DNA of 64,000 bases from Chersky-840 sp963794615 (lineage in GTDB: Bacteria; Actinomycetota; Acidimicrobiia; Acidimicrobiales; UBA8190): positions 434,001 through 498,000 of the forward strand of contig CAWCEP010000006.1 in assembly GCA_963794615.1 (NCBI GenBank), read 5' to 3'. Positions 53,656-62,351 of this stretch are shown here, in pieces (within the stretch, counting starts at the first letter, position 1; each line of letters begins with the position of its first letter). The position numbers were made by a program, and so were the translations under genes. The notes beneath the pieces were generated by a model. That model saw only the letters and a program-made list of their open reading frames with translations, searched no databases and was not told where the DNA came from.

Positions 53656-54489
53656 TCAGCCGGCCGGGGCCTCGCCCGACAGCACCGAGAAGTCGAGGCG
53701 CGAGGTGAGCATGCCGGCCGAGAAGCCGCCGTCGGCGTAGACGTTGGTGCCGGTGATGTACCCGGCCGCGTCGCTGTTGAGGAACACCACCAGATGGCCC
53801 TGCTCCTCGGGGGTGGAGTTGCGCCCCCCCAGGGGCTTGGGGAAGCGGTCCATGAAGTCCTTGCCCATGTACGCCTCGAACGAGGGCATCATCGGGGTCT
53901 GGGTCGGCCCCGGGCTCGTGCAGTTCACGCGGATGCCCTGGGGGGCGAGGTCGAGCGCGGCGTGCAGCGTCCAGATGATGATGGCCTGCTTGGAGAGCAG
54001 GTACCCCTCTCCCACCGCGGCGGGGTGCTCCTCGCACCAGGCCCGGGCCTCGGCGTAGCCGGCGGTGGCGATGAGCGGGGCCACCTGGTCCATGACGTTC
54101 TCCCACCCGAACGCCCCCGCCGACGAGATGGTGACCACGGCCGAGCCCTCGGGCATGTGGGGGGCGGCCAGCGTGGTGAGGTGACGAGCCGCCACGAAGT
54201 TCACGAGCATGACGTCGAGGCCGGAGAACGGGGGGCCGGGGAGCCCCGCGCAATTGAACAGTGCGTCGATCCGCCCGCCCAGCTCCGCGAGGTTGGCCTC
54301 GATGGCGTCGGGGTCGCGCAGGTCGACGGACCGGTAGCTGGCCACGTCCGAGGCCGGCTCCTTGACGTCGAACACGTGCACCTCGGCCCCGAGCTCGAGC
54401 AGGTCAACCACGGCGGCCGCCCCCATGCCGGCGCCGCCCCCACCGCTCACCAGCACCCGCTTGCCCTCGTAGCTCCACACGCCCGCCAT
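53656..54489 (-). CDS. short-chain dehydrogenase/reductase
   Basis: A 277-residue SDR: VLVSGGGGAGMGAAAVVDLL is a Gly-rich cofactor loop that departs from TGxxxGIG; AEVHVFDVKE has Asp for NAD; NCAGLPG replaces NNAG; TISSAGAFGWEN has the Ser. The Tyr-Lys pair falls in GYLLSKQAIIIWT. The GxGIRVNCTSPGPTQTPMM stretch is classical. ATG 54489 follows GGGAGGACG. It resembles the 3-alpha-hydroxysteroid dehydrogenase type that contains the NCAG motif; the steroid role is inference. Confidence 0.84.
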   Translation of the reverse strand: MAGVWSYEGKRVLVSGGGGAGMGAAAVVDLLELGAEVHVFDVKEPASDVASYRSVDLRDPDAIEANLAELGGRIDALFNCAGLPGPPFSGLDVMLVNFVAARHLTTLAAPHMPEGSAVVTISSAGAFGWENVMDQVAPLIATAGYAEARAWCEEHPAAVGEGYLLSKQAIIIWTLHAALDLAPQGIRVNCTSPGPTQTPMMPSFEAYMGKDFMDRFPKPLGGRNSTPEEQGHLVVFLNSDAAGYITGTNVYADGGFSAGMLTSRLDFSVLSGEAPAG

Positions 54490-54638
54490 GTCGTCCTCCC
54501 TGTCCCGTTCACCCAGTTGTCCCGGTTACCCGCTCGGCTACCGACACGCTCTCATCCCGTCCGAAGCGCCGTCAGTCTGTCGCGCCGGGAGAGCGCGGGT
54601 CGCCTGGGGTAACGGACGGGTCGGTCGGTGTGTCGCGC

Positions 54639-55566
54639 TCAGCCGCCCATCTGCAGCCCCGGGGCGCGCGAATGGAACACCTGGGCGTTGAGGGCGGGCC
54701 CGATGTCCTCGGGCTCCCAGCGCGCCGGCTTGCCCTTGGGCTCGATGGTGGCGCCGAGCGACCAGGGCACGTAGTGGGTGATGCGGTGGCCCACGGCCCG
54801 GAAGACCTGCCCCGTCACGTGCCAGCGCGTCGTCCGACGCCAGCCACGCCACCATGGGGGCCGAGTTGGCCGGGTTCATGGGGTCGTAGTCGCCCTCGTC
54901 GAGCTGGTCGGGCTCGCGCACCTCGGCGTCCTTGCGCAACGTGGCCGTGATCCGGGTCATGCCCCCCGGCGCCACCGCGTTGGCCCGCACCCCGTAGCGC
55001 GACAGCTCGAGACTCGAGATCACCGTCAGCGCCGCGATGCCCGCCTTGGCCGCCCCGTAGTTGGCTTGGCCCACGTTGCCCTGCAACCCCGCCGACGACA
55101 CCGTGTTGACGATGGCGGCGCGGGGCTGGTTCCCGGCCTTGGACTGCGCGCGCCAGTACACCGAGGCGTGGTGGGTGGTGGCGAAGGTCCCCTTCAGGTG
55201 CACCCGCACCACGGCGTCGAAGTCGTCCTCGGACATGGAGAAGAGCATGGAGTCGCGCACGATGCCGGCGTTGTTCACGAGCACGTCGAGCCGGCCGAAC
55301 TCGTCGACGGCCTGGCGCACCAGGTTCGCCGCCCCGGCCCAGTCGGCCACGTCGTCGTAGTTGGCGGCCGCCTCGCCGCCGCGCCCGCGGATGATGTCGG
55401 CGACCTCCTCCGCCGCGCGCTTGTCGACCCCCTCGCCGTGGACCGAGCCGCCCACGTCGTTGACGACGACCGTCGCCCCCTGGCGGGCGAGCTCGAGCGC
55501 CTCACCGCGGCCGATGCCGTGGCCGGCGCCGGTGACCACCGCCACCTTGCCGTCGAGCAGTCCCAT
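54639..55566 (-). CDS. SDR, 3-hydroxyacyl-CoA dehydrogenase-like, frameshifted near 54828
   Basis: About 308 residues. LLDGKVAVVTGAGHGIGRGE, VNDVGGSVHGEGVDKRAAEE, VNNAGIVRDSMLFSMSEDDF, NTVSSAGLQGNVGQANYGAA supply cofactor, NNAG, Ser and YxxxK motifs. The family C-terminus VTGQVFRAVGHRITHYVPW appears only after one surplus base near 54828 is skipped, ending FHSRAPGLQMGG. Without that repair the protein would read into unrelated sequence. It is close in design to the SDR at 4278-5174 and belongs to the peroxisomal multifunctional-enzyme-like group. Confidence 0.82.
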
Positions 55567-55672
55567 CGTGTCCTCTCCCCTCCCTCGGCAGCCGCGTGCC
55601 ATCAAGCGCGCCGATGCCCTCGTGCTTCGCGGGTGACCCCCGGTCGGGTCGATCCCCTCCGTCGTTGCCGGC

Positions 55673-56821
55673 TCAGCCCAGGCGGTAGAACTCCCGGGCG
55701 TTGTCGCACACCAGGCGCCGGCGCTCCGCCTCGGGCACGCCCCCCATGGACTCCTCCACGATCCGCCGGCTGTAGGGCCAGTCGTGGCGGTGATGGGGGT
55801 AGTCCGTCGACCACATCAGGTTGTTCACGCCGATCCAGTGCCGCACCGCCACCGCGAACGGCTCCCGGATGAAGGTCATCTTCCAGTTCCGCCGGAAGTA
55901 CTCGCTGGGCAGCATCTGGAGCTTCGTCTCCGTCCAGGTCCGGTTGCGCCAGTAGTGGTCGTCCATGTGCTCGAGGAAGTGCGGGACCCATCCCGCCCCG
56001 CATTCGACCGCCACCATCTGGAGGTCGGGAAAGCGGTCGTAGATGCCCGAGTAGATGAATTTCGACATGAACTGCGACGCGTCGCCGACGGGACCACCCA
56101 TCTCGGCCAGGCCGATGGTCCGGCTCATGGAGGCGGCCGCCTTCTGGAACGAGCCGGCGGTGCGCTGGCCGGCCTGGCGCAGGCCACTGTGGATGTGCAC
56201 GGGCATGTGCTCTTCCTGGGCGACCTCCCAGAACGTATCGTCCTCGTCGGAGAGCTCGGCGTTCCCCGACGGGTAGGCCGAGATGATCACGCCCCGGTAT
56301 CCCGCCGCCTTGGCGTCGCGCAACCACTTGACCGAGGTCTGGATGTCGACACCCGGCATCTGGGCCAACCCGATGAGCCGGTCGGGGTCCGCCGCCATGA
56401 ACTCGTCGTGCATCCAGGTGTTGTAGGCCTCGAGCCCGGCGAGGTGATAGTCGTCGTCCTCCTGGGCCATGAAGGCGCCCATGGTGCGCTGGGATGGGAA
56501 CAGCACCTCGGCGTCCACACCGTCGAAATCCTGCTCCTCGATGCGCGCCTTGCCGACGAACGACCCCTGCAGGATGGAGTCGTAGGTGGCGCCGAACCAC
56601 TCGAGGTCCTCGTAGCGCTTGCCGAAGGGCCCGGCGTTGGTCACCAGGCCGAGCGGCATCGGTGCCGTGCCCGGCACGAGCTCCCAGGCGTCGCCGCCTT
56701 TGACGTCTTTGACCAGCTTGGGGGCCCGGTCGTGGAACTTCTTGGGCAGGTACTTGGTCCACATGTCGGGCGGCTCGACCACGTGCCCGTCCGCCGAGAT
56801 GAGCCGGTATTCGCGAGCCAT
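55673..56821 (-). CDS. metal-dependent amidohydrolase (PF04909/ACMSD-like) no. 5
   Basis: A 382-residue TIM-barrel enzyme: YRLISADGHVVEPPDMWTKY (metal site), EQDFDGVDAEVLFPSQRTMG, MPVHIHSGLRQAGQRT with the conserved His, LQMVAVECGAGWVPHFLEHM and LMWSTDYPHHRHDWPYSRRI. It is the only one of the five paralogues outside the TetR divergon and the only one behind a CTGAC-N6-GTCAG operator. ATG 56821 has GGGAGGTGCG upstream. It leads an operon with two SDRs, the NDP-forming synthetase and a dehydrogenase. Confidence 0.87.
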   Translation of the reverse strand: MAREYRLISADGHVVEPPDMWTKYLPKKFHDRAPKLVKDVKGGDAWELVPGTAPMPLGLVTNAGPFGKRYEDLEWFGATYDSILQGSFVGKARIEEQDFDGVDAEVLFPSQRTMGAFMAQEDDDYHLAGLEAYNTWMHDEFMAADPDRLIGLAQMPGVDIQTSVKWLRDAKAAGYRGVIISAYPSGNAELSDEDDTFWEVAQEEHMPVHIHSGLRQAGQRTAGSFQKAAASMSRTIGLAEMGGPVGDASQFMSKFIYSGIYDRFPDLQMVAVECGAGWVPHFLEHMDDHYWRNRTWTETKLQMLPSEYFRRNWKMTFIREPFAVAVRHWIGVNNLMWSTDYPHHRHDWPYSRRIVEESMGGVPEAERRRLVCDNAREFYRLG

Positions 56822-56883
56822 CGCACCTCCCTGACGTCCCCCCGAGCGGCGGGGGCCGCCACCGACCGTCCCGGCGGCGTTCT

Positions 56884-56899
56884 CTGACTTTCGTGTCAG
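56884..56899. promoter_or_regulatory. CTGAC-N6-GTCAG operator, amidohydrolase no. 5 operon
   Basis: CTGACTTTCGTGTCAG, perfect arms, in the 165-base gap between minus-strand genes. A minus-strand TAAGCT (56898-56903) overlaps its edge. Confidence 0.72.
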
Positions 56900-56986
56900 C
56901 TTACTTCGGGGCGCCGATCCGGAGAAAGCCGCCGCGCCGCCCCCGAGGGGGTCGTGGACTCGGGCCCGGAGGCCGACGAACTCGGG

Positions 56987-57814
56987 TTAGTAGCCCTTGA
57001 ACTCGGGTGGTCGACGCTCGGCGAAAGCGCGCAGGCCCTCGCCGGCATCGGCCGTGCCCACGATCAGCTCCTGGGCCCACGCCTCTTCGTCGAAGGCGGT
57101 GCGGCGGTCGGAATCGAGGGAGCGGTTGAGCAACCACTTGGCCATGCCGATGGCCATTGTCGGACCCCCCGCCAGTCGCTGCGCCAGCTCGGCGGCGGCG
57201 TGCTCGAGCTGCTCGCGCGGCACCACCTTGTTGACCAGTCCCATGTGGGCGGCCGCGGCGGCGGGGAGGTCGTCGCCGAAGAAGATGAGCTCCTTGGCCT
57301 TCTGCAGCCCGATGAGCCGGGGCAACAGGTAGGCGCCGCCCCCGTCGGGGGAGATGCCGCGCCGGACGAAGACCTCGATGAAGCGCGCCCCCTCGGCCGC
57401 CACCACCAGGTCGCAAGCGAAGGCGAGGTGGGCCCCGATCCCGGCCGCGGTGCCGTTGACGGCTCCGACCACGGGCTTTTCGCAGTCGAGCACCGCCGAG
57501 ATGAGGCGTTGGGCGCCACGCCGGATCATCCGCGAGGCGTCTCCCATGATGCGGTCGGGGGTGCCCTCGGGGCGGGGCGGGGCGGGGCGGCGGCCGGCCC
57601 GGAGGTCGGCCCCGGTGCAGAAGCCGTCACCGGTGGCGGTGAGGACCACCGCCCCGATGTCGACCTGGGCGCTGGCGGCCTCGAGGAGCTCGATGACGCG
57701 CTCGCGTTGGTCGTGGGTGATGGCGTTGCGCACCTCGGGCCGGTTGAGCGTGATCCACGACACCCGGTTCTCGACGCGGTGCAGCACCTGGTCCTCGAGC
57801 GGCTGGTCCGACAC
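56987..57814 (-). CDS. enoyl-CoA hydratase/isomerase (crotonase family, PaaG-like pattern)
   Basis: A 275-residue crotonase. RVSWITLNRPEVRNAITHDQ, oxyanion loop GFCTGADLRAG, VNGTAAGIGAHLAFACDLVV, then RFIEVFVRRGISPDGGGAYL. The first hydratase Glu is not present (AAGIGAHLA); Asp of SPDGG, as in isomerase-like members, is the remaining acid, so double-bond isomerisation is plausible. GTG 57814 follows GAGGAGGACG and is preferred over the longer ORF start. Divergent from the DUF35-thiolase pair across a shared operator. Confidence 0.85.
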   Translation of the reverse strand: MSDQPLEDQVLHRVENRVSWITLNRPEVRNAITHDQRERVIELLEAASAQVDIGAVVLTATGDGFCTGADLRAGRRPAPPRPEGTPDRIMGDASRMIRRGAQRLISAVLDCEKPVVGAVNGTAAGIGAHLAFACDLVVAAEGARFIEVFVRRGISPDGGGAYLLPRLIGLQKAKELIFFGDDLPAAAAAHMGLVNKVVPREQLEHAAAELAQRLAGGPTMAIGMAKWLLNRSLDSDRRTAFDEEAWAQELIVGTADAGEGLRAFAERRPPEFKGY

Positions 57815-57878
57815 GGCCTCGTCCTCCTCGGGTCGCAGGGGCGGTCGCCGCAAAGTGTGCCACGGCGGGCGCGGCCGA

Positions 57879-57894
57879 CTGACAGCCGTGTCAG
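57879..57894. promoter_or_regulatory. CTGAC-N6-GTCAG operator, crotonase / DUF35-thiolase
   Basis: CTGACAGCCGTGTCAG, perfect arms, in the 102-base divergent gap and nine bases upstream of the plus-strand TAGGGT element. Confidence 0.72.
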
Positions 57895-57903
57895 CACAGC
57901 GGC

Positions 57904-57909
57904 TAGGGT
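57904..57909 (+). promoter_or_regulatory. -10 element (leaderless DUF35 gene)
   Basis: TAGGGT followed by seven bases and GTG 57917. Confidence 0.5.
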
Positions 57910-57916
57910 CTCGCCC

Positions 57917-58324
57917 GTGACCGAGCCCAACGGACGCCGCATCCCCGTTGTCGACTACCTAGTGATCGAGGGTGACCCCCACCTCGTGGCCCAGGCCTGC
58001 ACGAGCTGCGGGGCGCTGTTCTTCGACCGCCGCAACGCCTGCGCGCGCTGCGGGAAGCAGGACTTCGAGCCCAAGGCGCTCGCCACCACGGGCACGCTCC
58101 GGTCGTTCACGATCGTGCACCGGGCCGCCCCCAACGTGCCTGTCCCCTACGTGTCGTCGGTGGTCGAGCTCGACGGGGGCGGTGTAGTCAAGGCCAACAT
58201 CGTCGATGCCGGTTCGGACGCCGAGAAGTTCGAGCTCGGCATGGCGCTGCACCTCACGACGTTCCCGTGCGGCCTCGACGACGAGGGGACCGAGGCCGTG
58301 GCCTTCGGCTTCACCCCCGCCTAG
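57917..58324 (+). CDS. DUF35 zinc-ribbon/OB-fold protein (partner of the thiolase)
   Basis: A 135-residue DUF35 protein: HLVAQACTSCGALFFDRRNA with CTSC and CARC zinc pairs, then GTLRSFTIVHRAAPNVPVPY, SSVVELDGGGVVKANI and FGFTPA at the end. The start is supported by the adjacent promoter. It is followed after 17 bases by a Cys-bearing thiolase, with which it probably forms an acyl-CoA-binding complex. Confidence 0.87.
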   Translation: MTEPNGRRIPVVDYLVIEGDPHLVAQACTSCGALFFDRRNACARCGKQDFEPKALATTGTLRSFTIVHRAAPNVPVPYVSSVVELDGGGVVKANIVDAGSDAEKFELGMALHLTTFPCGLDDEGTEAVAFGFTPA

Positions 58325-58341
58325 GACAGGAGGAGCCACCC

Positions 58342-59547
58342 ATGGCAGGAGACGCCTGGATCATCGGGGCATCGATGACCAAGTTCGGCCGCTACCCCGA
58401 CAAGGACTCCATCGACCTGGCCAGCGAAGCCGCGCTCGACGCGCTCACCGACGCCGGCGCCACCATCCACGACATCCAGATCCTGGCGGCCGGCAGCCTC
58501 ATGGAGGCGTCGAACATGCTCGGCCAGCGCCTCCAGAAGCAGATCGGCCAGACCGGCATCCCCGTGTACAACGTGGCCAACGCCTGTGCCACGGGAGCCA
58601 CCGCGGTGCGCACCGGCATCATGGCCATCAAGGCGGGCGAGGCCGACATGGCCCTGGCCGTCGGGGTGGAGCAGATGGGCAAGATGGGCCTGCTGGGCAG
58701 CGCCGGCCAGGCCCGCTCGGCGCCCAAGGGCTACGAGCCGTCGGGCCGGTACGGCTCGGTGATGCCGGTGGAGGGCATCCTCGGCACCCAGCTCATGCCG
58801 GGCGTCTTCGCCCAGGCCGGCATGGACTACGCCTCGCGCCACGACGGGGTCGGGTTCGAGCAGTTCGCCAAGGTGGCCGAGAAGAACCACGCCCACTCGT
58901 CGCTCAACCCCCTGGCCCAGTACCGCAAGGTCTTCAGCCTCGACGAGGTGATGGAGGCGGCCATGGTCGCCTACCCCAACACGCTGCTCATGTGCTGCCC
59001 CACCGGCGACGGGGCGGCCTCGGTGGTGCTGTGCTCGGACGCCAAGCTCAAGACCCTCGACCCCGACGTCCGCCGCCGGGCCGTGAAGATCTCGGCCTCG
59101 GTGCTCACCTCCGACCCCTACGTGGAGTCCGACACGGCCCAGCCCGACGTGAGCACCCTCACCAAGCAGGCCGCGGCGGCCGCCTACGAGCAGTCCGGGG
59201 TGTCCCCCCAGGACCTCGATCTCGTCGAGCTCCACGACTGCTTCGCCACGGCCGAGCTCATCCACTACGAGAACCTCCAGCTGTGCGAGCCGGGCGGGGC
59301 GGGCGACTTCATCGACCGGCGCGGCCCGTGGCGCGACGGGGCCATCCCCGTCAACGTGTCGGGCGGTCTCATCTCCAAGGGCCACCCCATCGGCGCCACC
59401 GGCGTCGCCAACCTCTACGAGGTGACCACGCACCTGCGGGGGGAGGCGGGCGACCGCCAGATCGAGGGCGCCCGGGTGGGCCTGACCCATGTCATCGGCC
59501 TGGGGTCGGCCTGCGGCGTGCACGTCCTCGAGCGCGTCGCCTCCTAG
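58342..59547 (+). CDS. SCP-x-type thiolase
   Basis: Intact, 401 residues. AWIIGASMTKFGRYPDKDSI, nucleophilic Cys in VANACATGATAVRTG, MCCPTGDGAASVVL, LVELHDCFATAELIHYE, the His in ISKGHPIGATGVANLYE and HVIGLGSACGVHVLE near the end. All catalytic residues of a degradative thiolase are in place, unlike the aldolase-type relative at 44870. ATG 58342 is preceded by ACAGGAGGAGCC. Likely substrate: a branched or cyclic 3-oxoacyl-CoA. Confidence 0.92.
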   Translation: MAGDAWIIGASMTKFGRYPDKDSIDLASEAALDALTDAGATIHDIQILAAGSLMEASNMLGQRLQKQIGQTGIPVYNVANACATGATAVRTGIMAIKAGEADMALAVGVEQMGKMGLLGSAGQARSAPKGYEPSGRYGSVMPVEGILGTQLMPGVFAQAGMDYASRHDGVGFEQFAKVAEKNHAHSSLNPLAQYRKVFSLDEVMEAAMVAYPNTLLMCCPTGDGAASVVLCSDAKLKTLDPDVRRRAVKISASVLTSDPYVESDTAQPDVSTLTKQAAAAAYEQSGVSPQDLDLVELHDCFATAELIHYENLQLCEPGGAGDFIDRRGPWRDGAIPVNVSGGLISKGHPIGATGVANLYEVTTHLRGEAGDRQIEGARVGLTHVIGLGSACGVHVLERVAS

Positions 59548-59566
59548 CGTCGGGCGAGGCCACCGG

Positions 59567-61972
59567 GTGACCGCGGTGGAGCCGGAGCCGGAGCCGCTGC
59601 TGGCCGGCGTGCGCGTCCTCGACCTGGCCGGCGAGCCCGCCGCGATGGCAGGGCGGATCCTCGCCGACCTGGGTGCGGCCGTGATCAAGGTCGAGCCCCC
59701 CGGCGGGGACCCGCTGCGGGGCGTGGCTCCCTTCGGCACCGACGGCACGTCGCTGCGGTTCATGGCGTGGAACGCGGGGAAGACCTGCGTCGAGGTGACC
59801 GGGCCCGACGACCCCCGGCTGGCCGCACTCCTCGACGAGGCCGACGTCGTGCTCGACACGCCGGGTTGGCCCGGCGCCCTCGACCTCGATCCGGCCCGGT
59901 CTCCCGGCGCGGTGTGGGTGCACGTCACCCCGTTCGGGACCGACGGCCCCCGGTCGCGCTGGCGGGCGACCGACCTCGGCGTGATGGCGTCGACGGGGAA
60001 CATGTACTGCACGGGCGACCCCGACCGGGCGCCGGTGCGGTGCACCGAGCCCACGGCGTGGTCCCACGTCGGCCCCGAGACGGTGGTAGCCACCCTGAGC
60101 GCGTTGGCCACGGGCCGTCCCCAGGTCGTCGACGTCTCGGCCCAGGAGGCGGTGATGATCGCGTCGATGGGGCACGTGGGTCGGTTCCCCCGCACCGGCA
60201 ACCGTGGCAAGCGGTCGGGGGCGAGCGTCGGGATCACCCGCGAGATCTGGCCGTGCGGGGACGGGTTCGTGTCCTTCGGCCTGCGCGGCGGCAAAGCCCG
60301 GGTCGCCAACATGCAGACCATCACCCGGCTCGTGGCCGAGGACGGCCTGGCGACGCCGGCGCTCACGGCGCGGGACTGGACGACCTACGACCACAACCGG
60401 GTCAGCCGCGAGGAGCTCGACGCCATCGCCGCCCCCATCGCCGAGTACTTCCTGCGCCACACCATGGCCGAGCTCTACGAGATCGCGGTGGAGACCAATC
60501 TCATGCTCGCCCCCGCCAACTCCCCGCGCCAGCTCATCGAGAGCCGCCAGCTCGAGGCGCGCGGGTTCTTCTGCGACCTCGCTCCCGCCACCCATTTCCC
60601 GCGCTCGTTCGTCCTTGTCACGAGCCCCGGCGACGCCGTGGCCCGGCCCGGTCCCTGCGGACCGGCCCGGCAGGCGCCCGACACCGAGCCGGTGCGCTTC
60701 CCGGCCCGCCCCGGCGACGCCGTGGCACGCCCCACCACCGGCGGCGCCAAAACCGGCGGCAAGGGCGCGCCGGCCTGGTCGGGCGTCAACATCGTGGAGG
60801 TCGGCACGGGCGCGGCCGGGCCCATCGCGGTGCGGTACTTCGCCGAGCACGGCGCCACCGTGGTGCGCATCGAGTCGCGGTCGCGCCCCGACTTCCTCCG
60901 CACCTACGGCATGGGGCCGGGCAACCCGTGCGGGCTCGAGGGGTCGGACATGTTCGACGCCCTCAATGTGGGCAAGCTGAGCGTGACCCTCAACCTCAAG
61001 CACCCCGAGGGGGTGAGCATCGCCAAACGACTCGTGCAGTGGGCCGACGCCGTGGCGGAGAACTACGCGCCCCGGGCCATGCGCAGCTTCGGCCTCGACT
61101 ATGCGTCGACGGTGGTCGAGAAGCCCGACCTCGTCATGGTCAGCTCGTGCCTCCAGGGCCAGACCGGCCCGCACAAGGACTACCCCGGTTTCGGCGGCCA
61201 GGGCTCGGCGCTCGGCGGGTACAACCTCCTCACGGGCTGGCCCGACCGCGAGCCGGTGGGCCCCTACGGGACCATCACCGACTCCCTCGCCCCCCGCTTC
61301 GTGGCCAGCGCGCTGGCGGCCGGGCTCCTGTACCGGCGTCGGACCGGGAAGGGCGTGCACCTCGACGTGGCCCAGGTCGAGGCGGCGGTGTACTCGCTCA
61401 GCCCGTGGGTGCTCGACTACGACGTCAACGGCCACGTGGGCTCGCGCCAGGGGAACCGTTCCGAGCGCGCCGTGCCCCACGGCGCCTTCGCCTGCACCGG
61501 CGACGACCGCTGGGTGGCCCTGGCGGCCTGGGACGACGACGACTGGGCCCGCCTCGCCGGGGCGATGGGCCTCGACGATGCCACCGCCCGTCGACTGGGA
61601 AGTTTCGAGGCCCGCCGGGCCGCCGTCGACGAGGTCGAGGATCTCGTCACGGCCTGGACGCTGACCCGCGCCCCCGAGGACGTGGCCGCCGCGCTGCAGG
61701 CACTCGGCATCGAAGCGGTGCCCGTGGCCGACCTGGGCGACGCCTCGACCGACCCCCAGCTCCATCATCGCCACCATTTCGTCACCCTCGACCATCCCTG
61801 TATGGGCCCGTGCGGGTACGAGCACAACGGGTTCCGCCTCAGCGACGCCCCCGCCGCCTTCACCCGGTCGAGCCCCACCCTGGGCGAGCACAACCAGTAC
61901 GTCCTGGGCGAGATCCTGGGACTGGCGGCCACCGAGCAGGCCCGGCTCCTCGAGGACGGGGTCCTCGCCTGA
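59567..61972 (+). CDS. double-domain CaiB/BaiF class III CoA-transferase
   Basis: An 801-residue protein with two consecutive CaiB-type units, each about 360-400 residues. Unit 1: GVRVLDLAGEPAAMAGRILA, DLGAAVIKVEPPGGDPLRG, FGTDGPRSRW. Unit 2 (from ~405): SGVNIVEVGTGAAGPIAVRY, ALNVGKLSVTLNLKHPEG, GYNLLTGWPDREPVGPYG. The nucleophilic Asp region reads GTITDSLAPRFVASALAAGL in unit 2, but in unit 1 the same position reads PTAWSHVGPETVV, with no Asp. Only the second unit seems catalytic. The frame is intact. GTG 59567 is 19 bases after the thiolase stop, so it belongs to the DUF35-thiolase operon. Confidence 0.86.
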   Translation: MTAVEPEPEPLLAGVRVLDLAGEPAAMAGRILADLGAAVIKVEPPGGDPLRGVAPFGTDGTSLRFMAWNAGKTCVEVTGPDDPRLAALLDEADVVLDTPGWPGALDLDPARSPGAVWVHVTPFGTDGPRSRWRATDLGVMASTGNMYCTGDPDRAPVRCTEPTAWSHVGPETVVATLSALATGRPQVVDVSAQEAVMIASMGHVGRFPRTGNRGKRSGASVGITREIWPCGDGFVSFGLRGGKARVANMQTITRLVAEDGLATPALTARDWTTYDHNRVSREELDAIAAPIAEYFLRHTMAELYEIAVETNLMLAPANSPRQLIESRQLEARGFFCDLAPATHFPRSFVLVTSPGDAVARPGPCGPARQAPDTEPVRFPARPGDAVARPTTGGAKTGGKGAPAWSGVNIVEVGTGAAGPIAVRYFAEHGATVVRIESRSRPDFLRTYGMGPGNPCGLEGSDMFDALNVGKLSVTLNLKHPEGVSIAKRLVQWADAVAENYAPRAMRSFGLDYASTVVEKPDLVMVSSCLQGQTGPHKDYPGFGGQGSALGGYNLLTGWPDREPVGPYGTITDSLAPRFVASALAAGLLYRRRTGKGVHLDVAQVEAAVYSLSPWVLDYDVNGHVGSRQGNRSERAVPHGAFACTGDDRWVALAAWDDDDWARLAGAMGLDDATARRLGSFEARRAAVDEVEDLVTAWTLTRAPEDVAAALQALGIEAVPVADLGDASTDPQLHHRHHFVTLDHPCMGPCGYEHNGFRLSDAPAAFTRSSPTLGEHNQYVLGEILGLAATEQARLLEDGVLA
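60624..60726 (+). repeat. 19-bp direct repeat in the linker of the double CaiB gene
   Basis: GCCCCGGCGACGCCGTGGC at 60624-60642 recurs exactly at 60708-60726. Both copies encode (S/R)PGDAVARP in the linker between the two CaiB units. Confidence 0.8.
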
Positions 61973-62011
61973 GTCGGAACGGGGTCGACGCCGGGCTCCT
62001 CGCCGCCTAAG

Positions 62012-62027
62012 GTAGAACAGGTTCTAC
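62012..62027. promoter_or_regulatory. KstR-type operator
   Basis: GTAGAACAGGTTCTAC, seven-base arms with a two-base spacer. The inner 14 bases (62013-62026) fit the published mycobacterial KstR consensus TnnAACnnGTTnnA at every fixed position. It lies 13 bases before the ABM-like start; TACTTT at 62025-62030 could be the -10 element it blocks. Confidence 0.65.
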
Positions 62028-62039
62028 TTTTGGGAGCAC

Positions 62040-62351
62040 ATGGCGATGATCCGCGTCATCTACCGGTGGACGGTGGCACCCGAGGCGGCCGCCGACTTCC
62101 GAGCGTGGTGGCACGAGGGGACGATGGCGATCCGACGAGACCGGGCCGGTGCCCTCGGCAGCGCGCTGCTGCGGTCCGAGGTCGACCCGGACGCCTTCGT
62201 CGGCGTGGCCCGGTGGCGGTCGAAGACCGACCTCGAGGCGTTCTGGGCGGCGGCGGGCGGGAGCACGTTCCCCCATGCCGAGCTCACCTCCGTCGAGATC
62301 CTCGACGAGCTCGACGACCTGGAGATCAAGGGCGAAAGGGAAGTCCCATGA
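62040..62351 (+). CDS. ABM-like (antibiotic biosynthesis monooxygenase fold) protein
   Basis: A 103-residue ferredoxin-like protein: MIRVIYRWTVAPEAAADFRA, WWHEGTMAIRRDRAGALGSA, VGVARWRSKTDLEAFWAA. Pattern and size fit ABM or EthD-like monooxygenase/binding domains. GGGAG precedes ATG 62040. It overlaps the lumazine synthase by ATGA, an unusual pairing, and lies behind a KstR-type operator, which suggests a link with steroid use. Enzymatic activity cannot be inferred. Confidence 0.75.
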   Translation: MAMIRVIYRWTVAPEAAADFRAWWHEGTMAIRRDRAGALGSALLRSEVDPDAFVGVARWRSKTDLEAFWAAAGGSTFPHAELTSVEILDELDDLEIKGEREVP

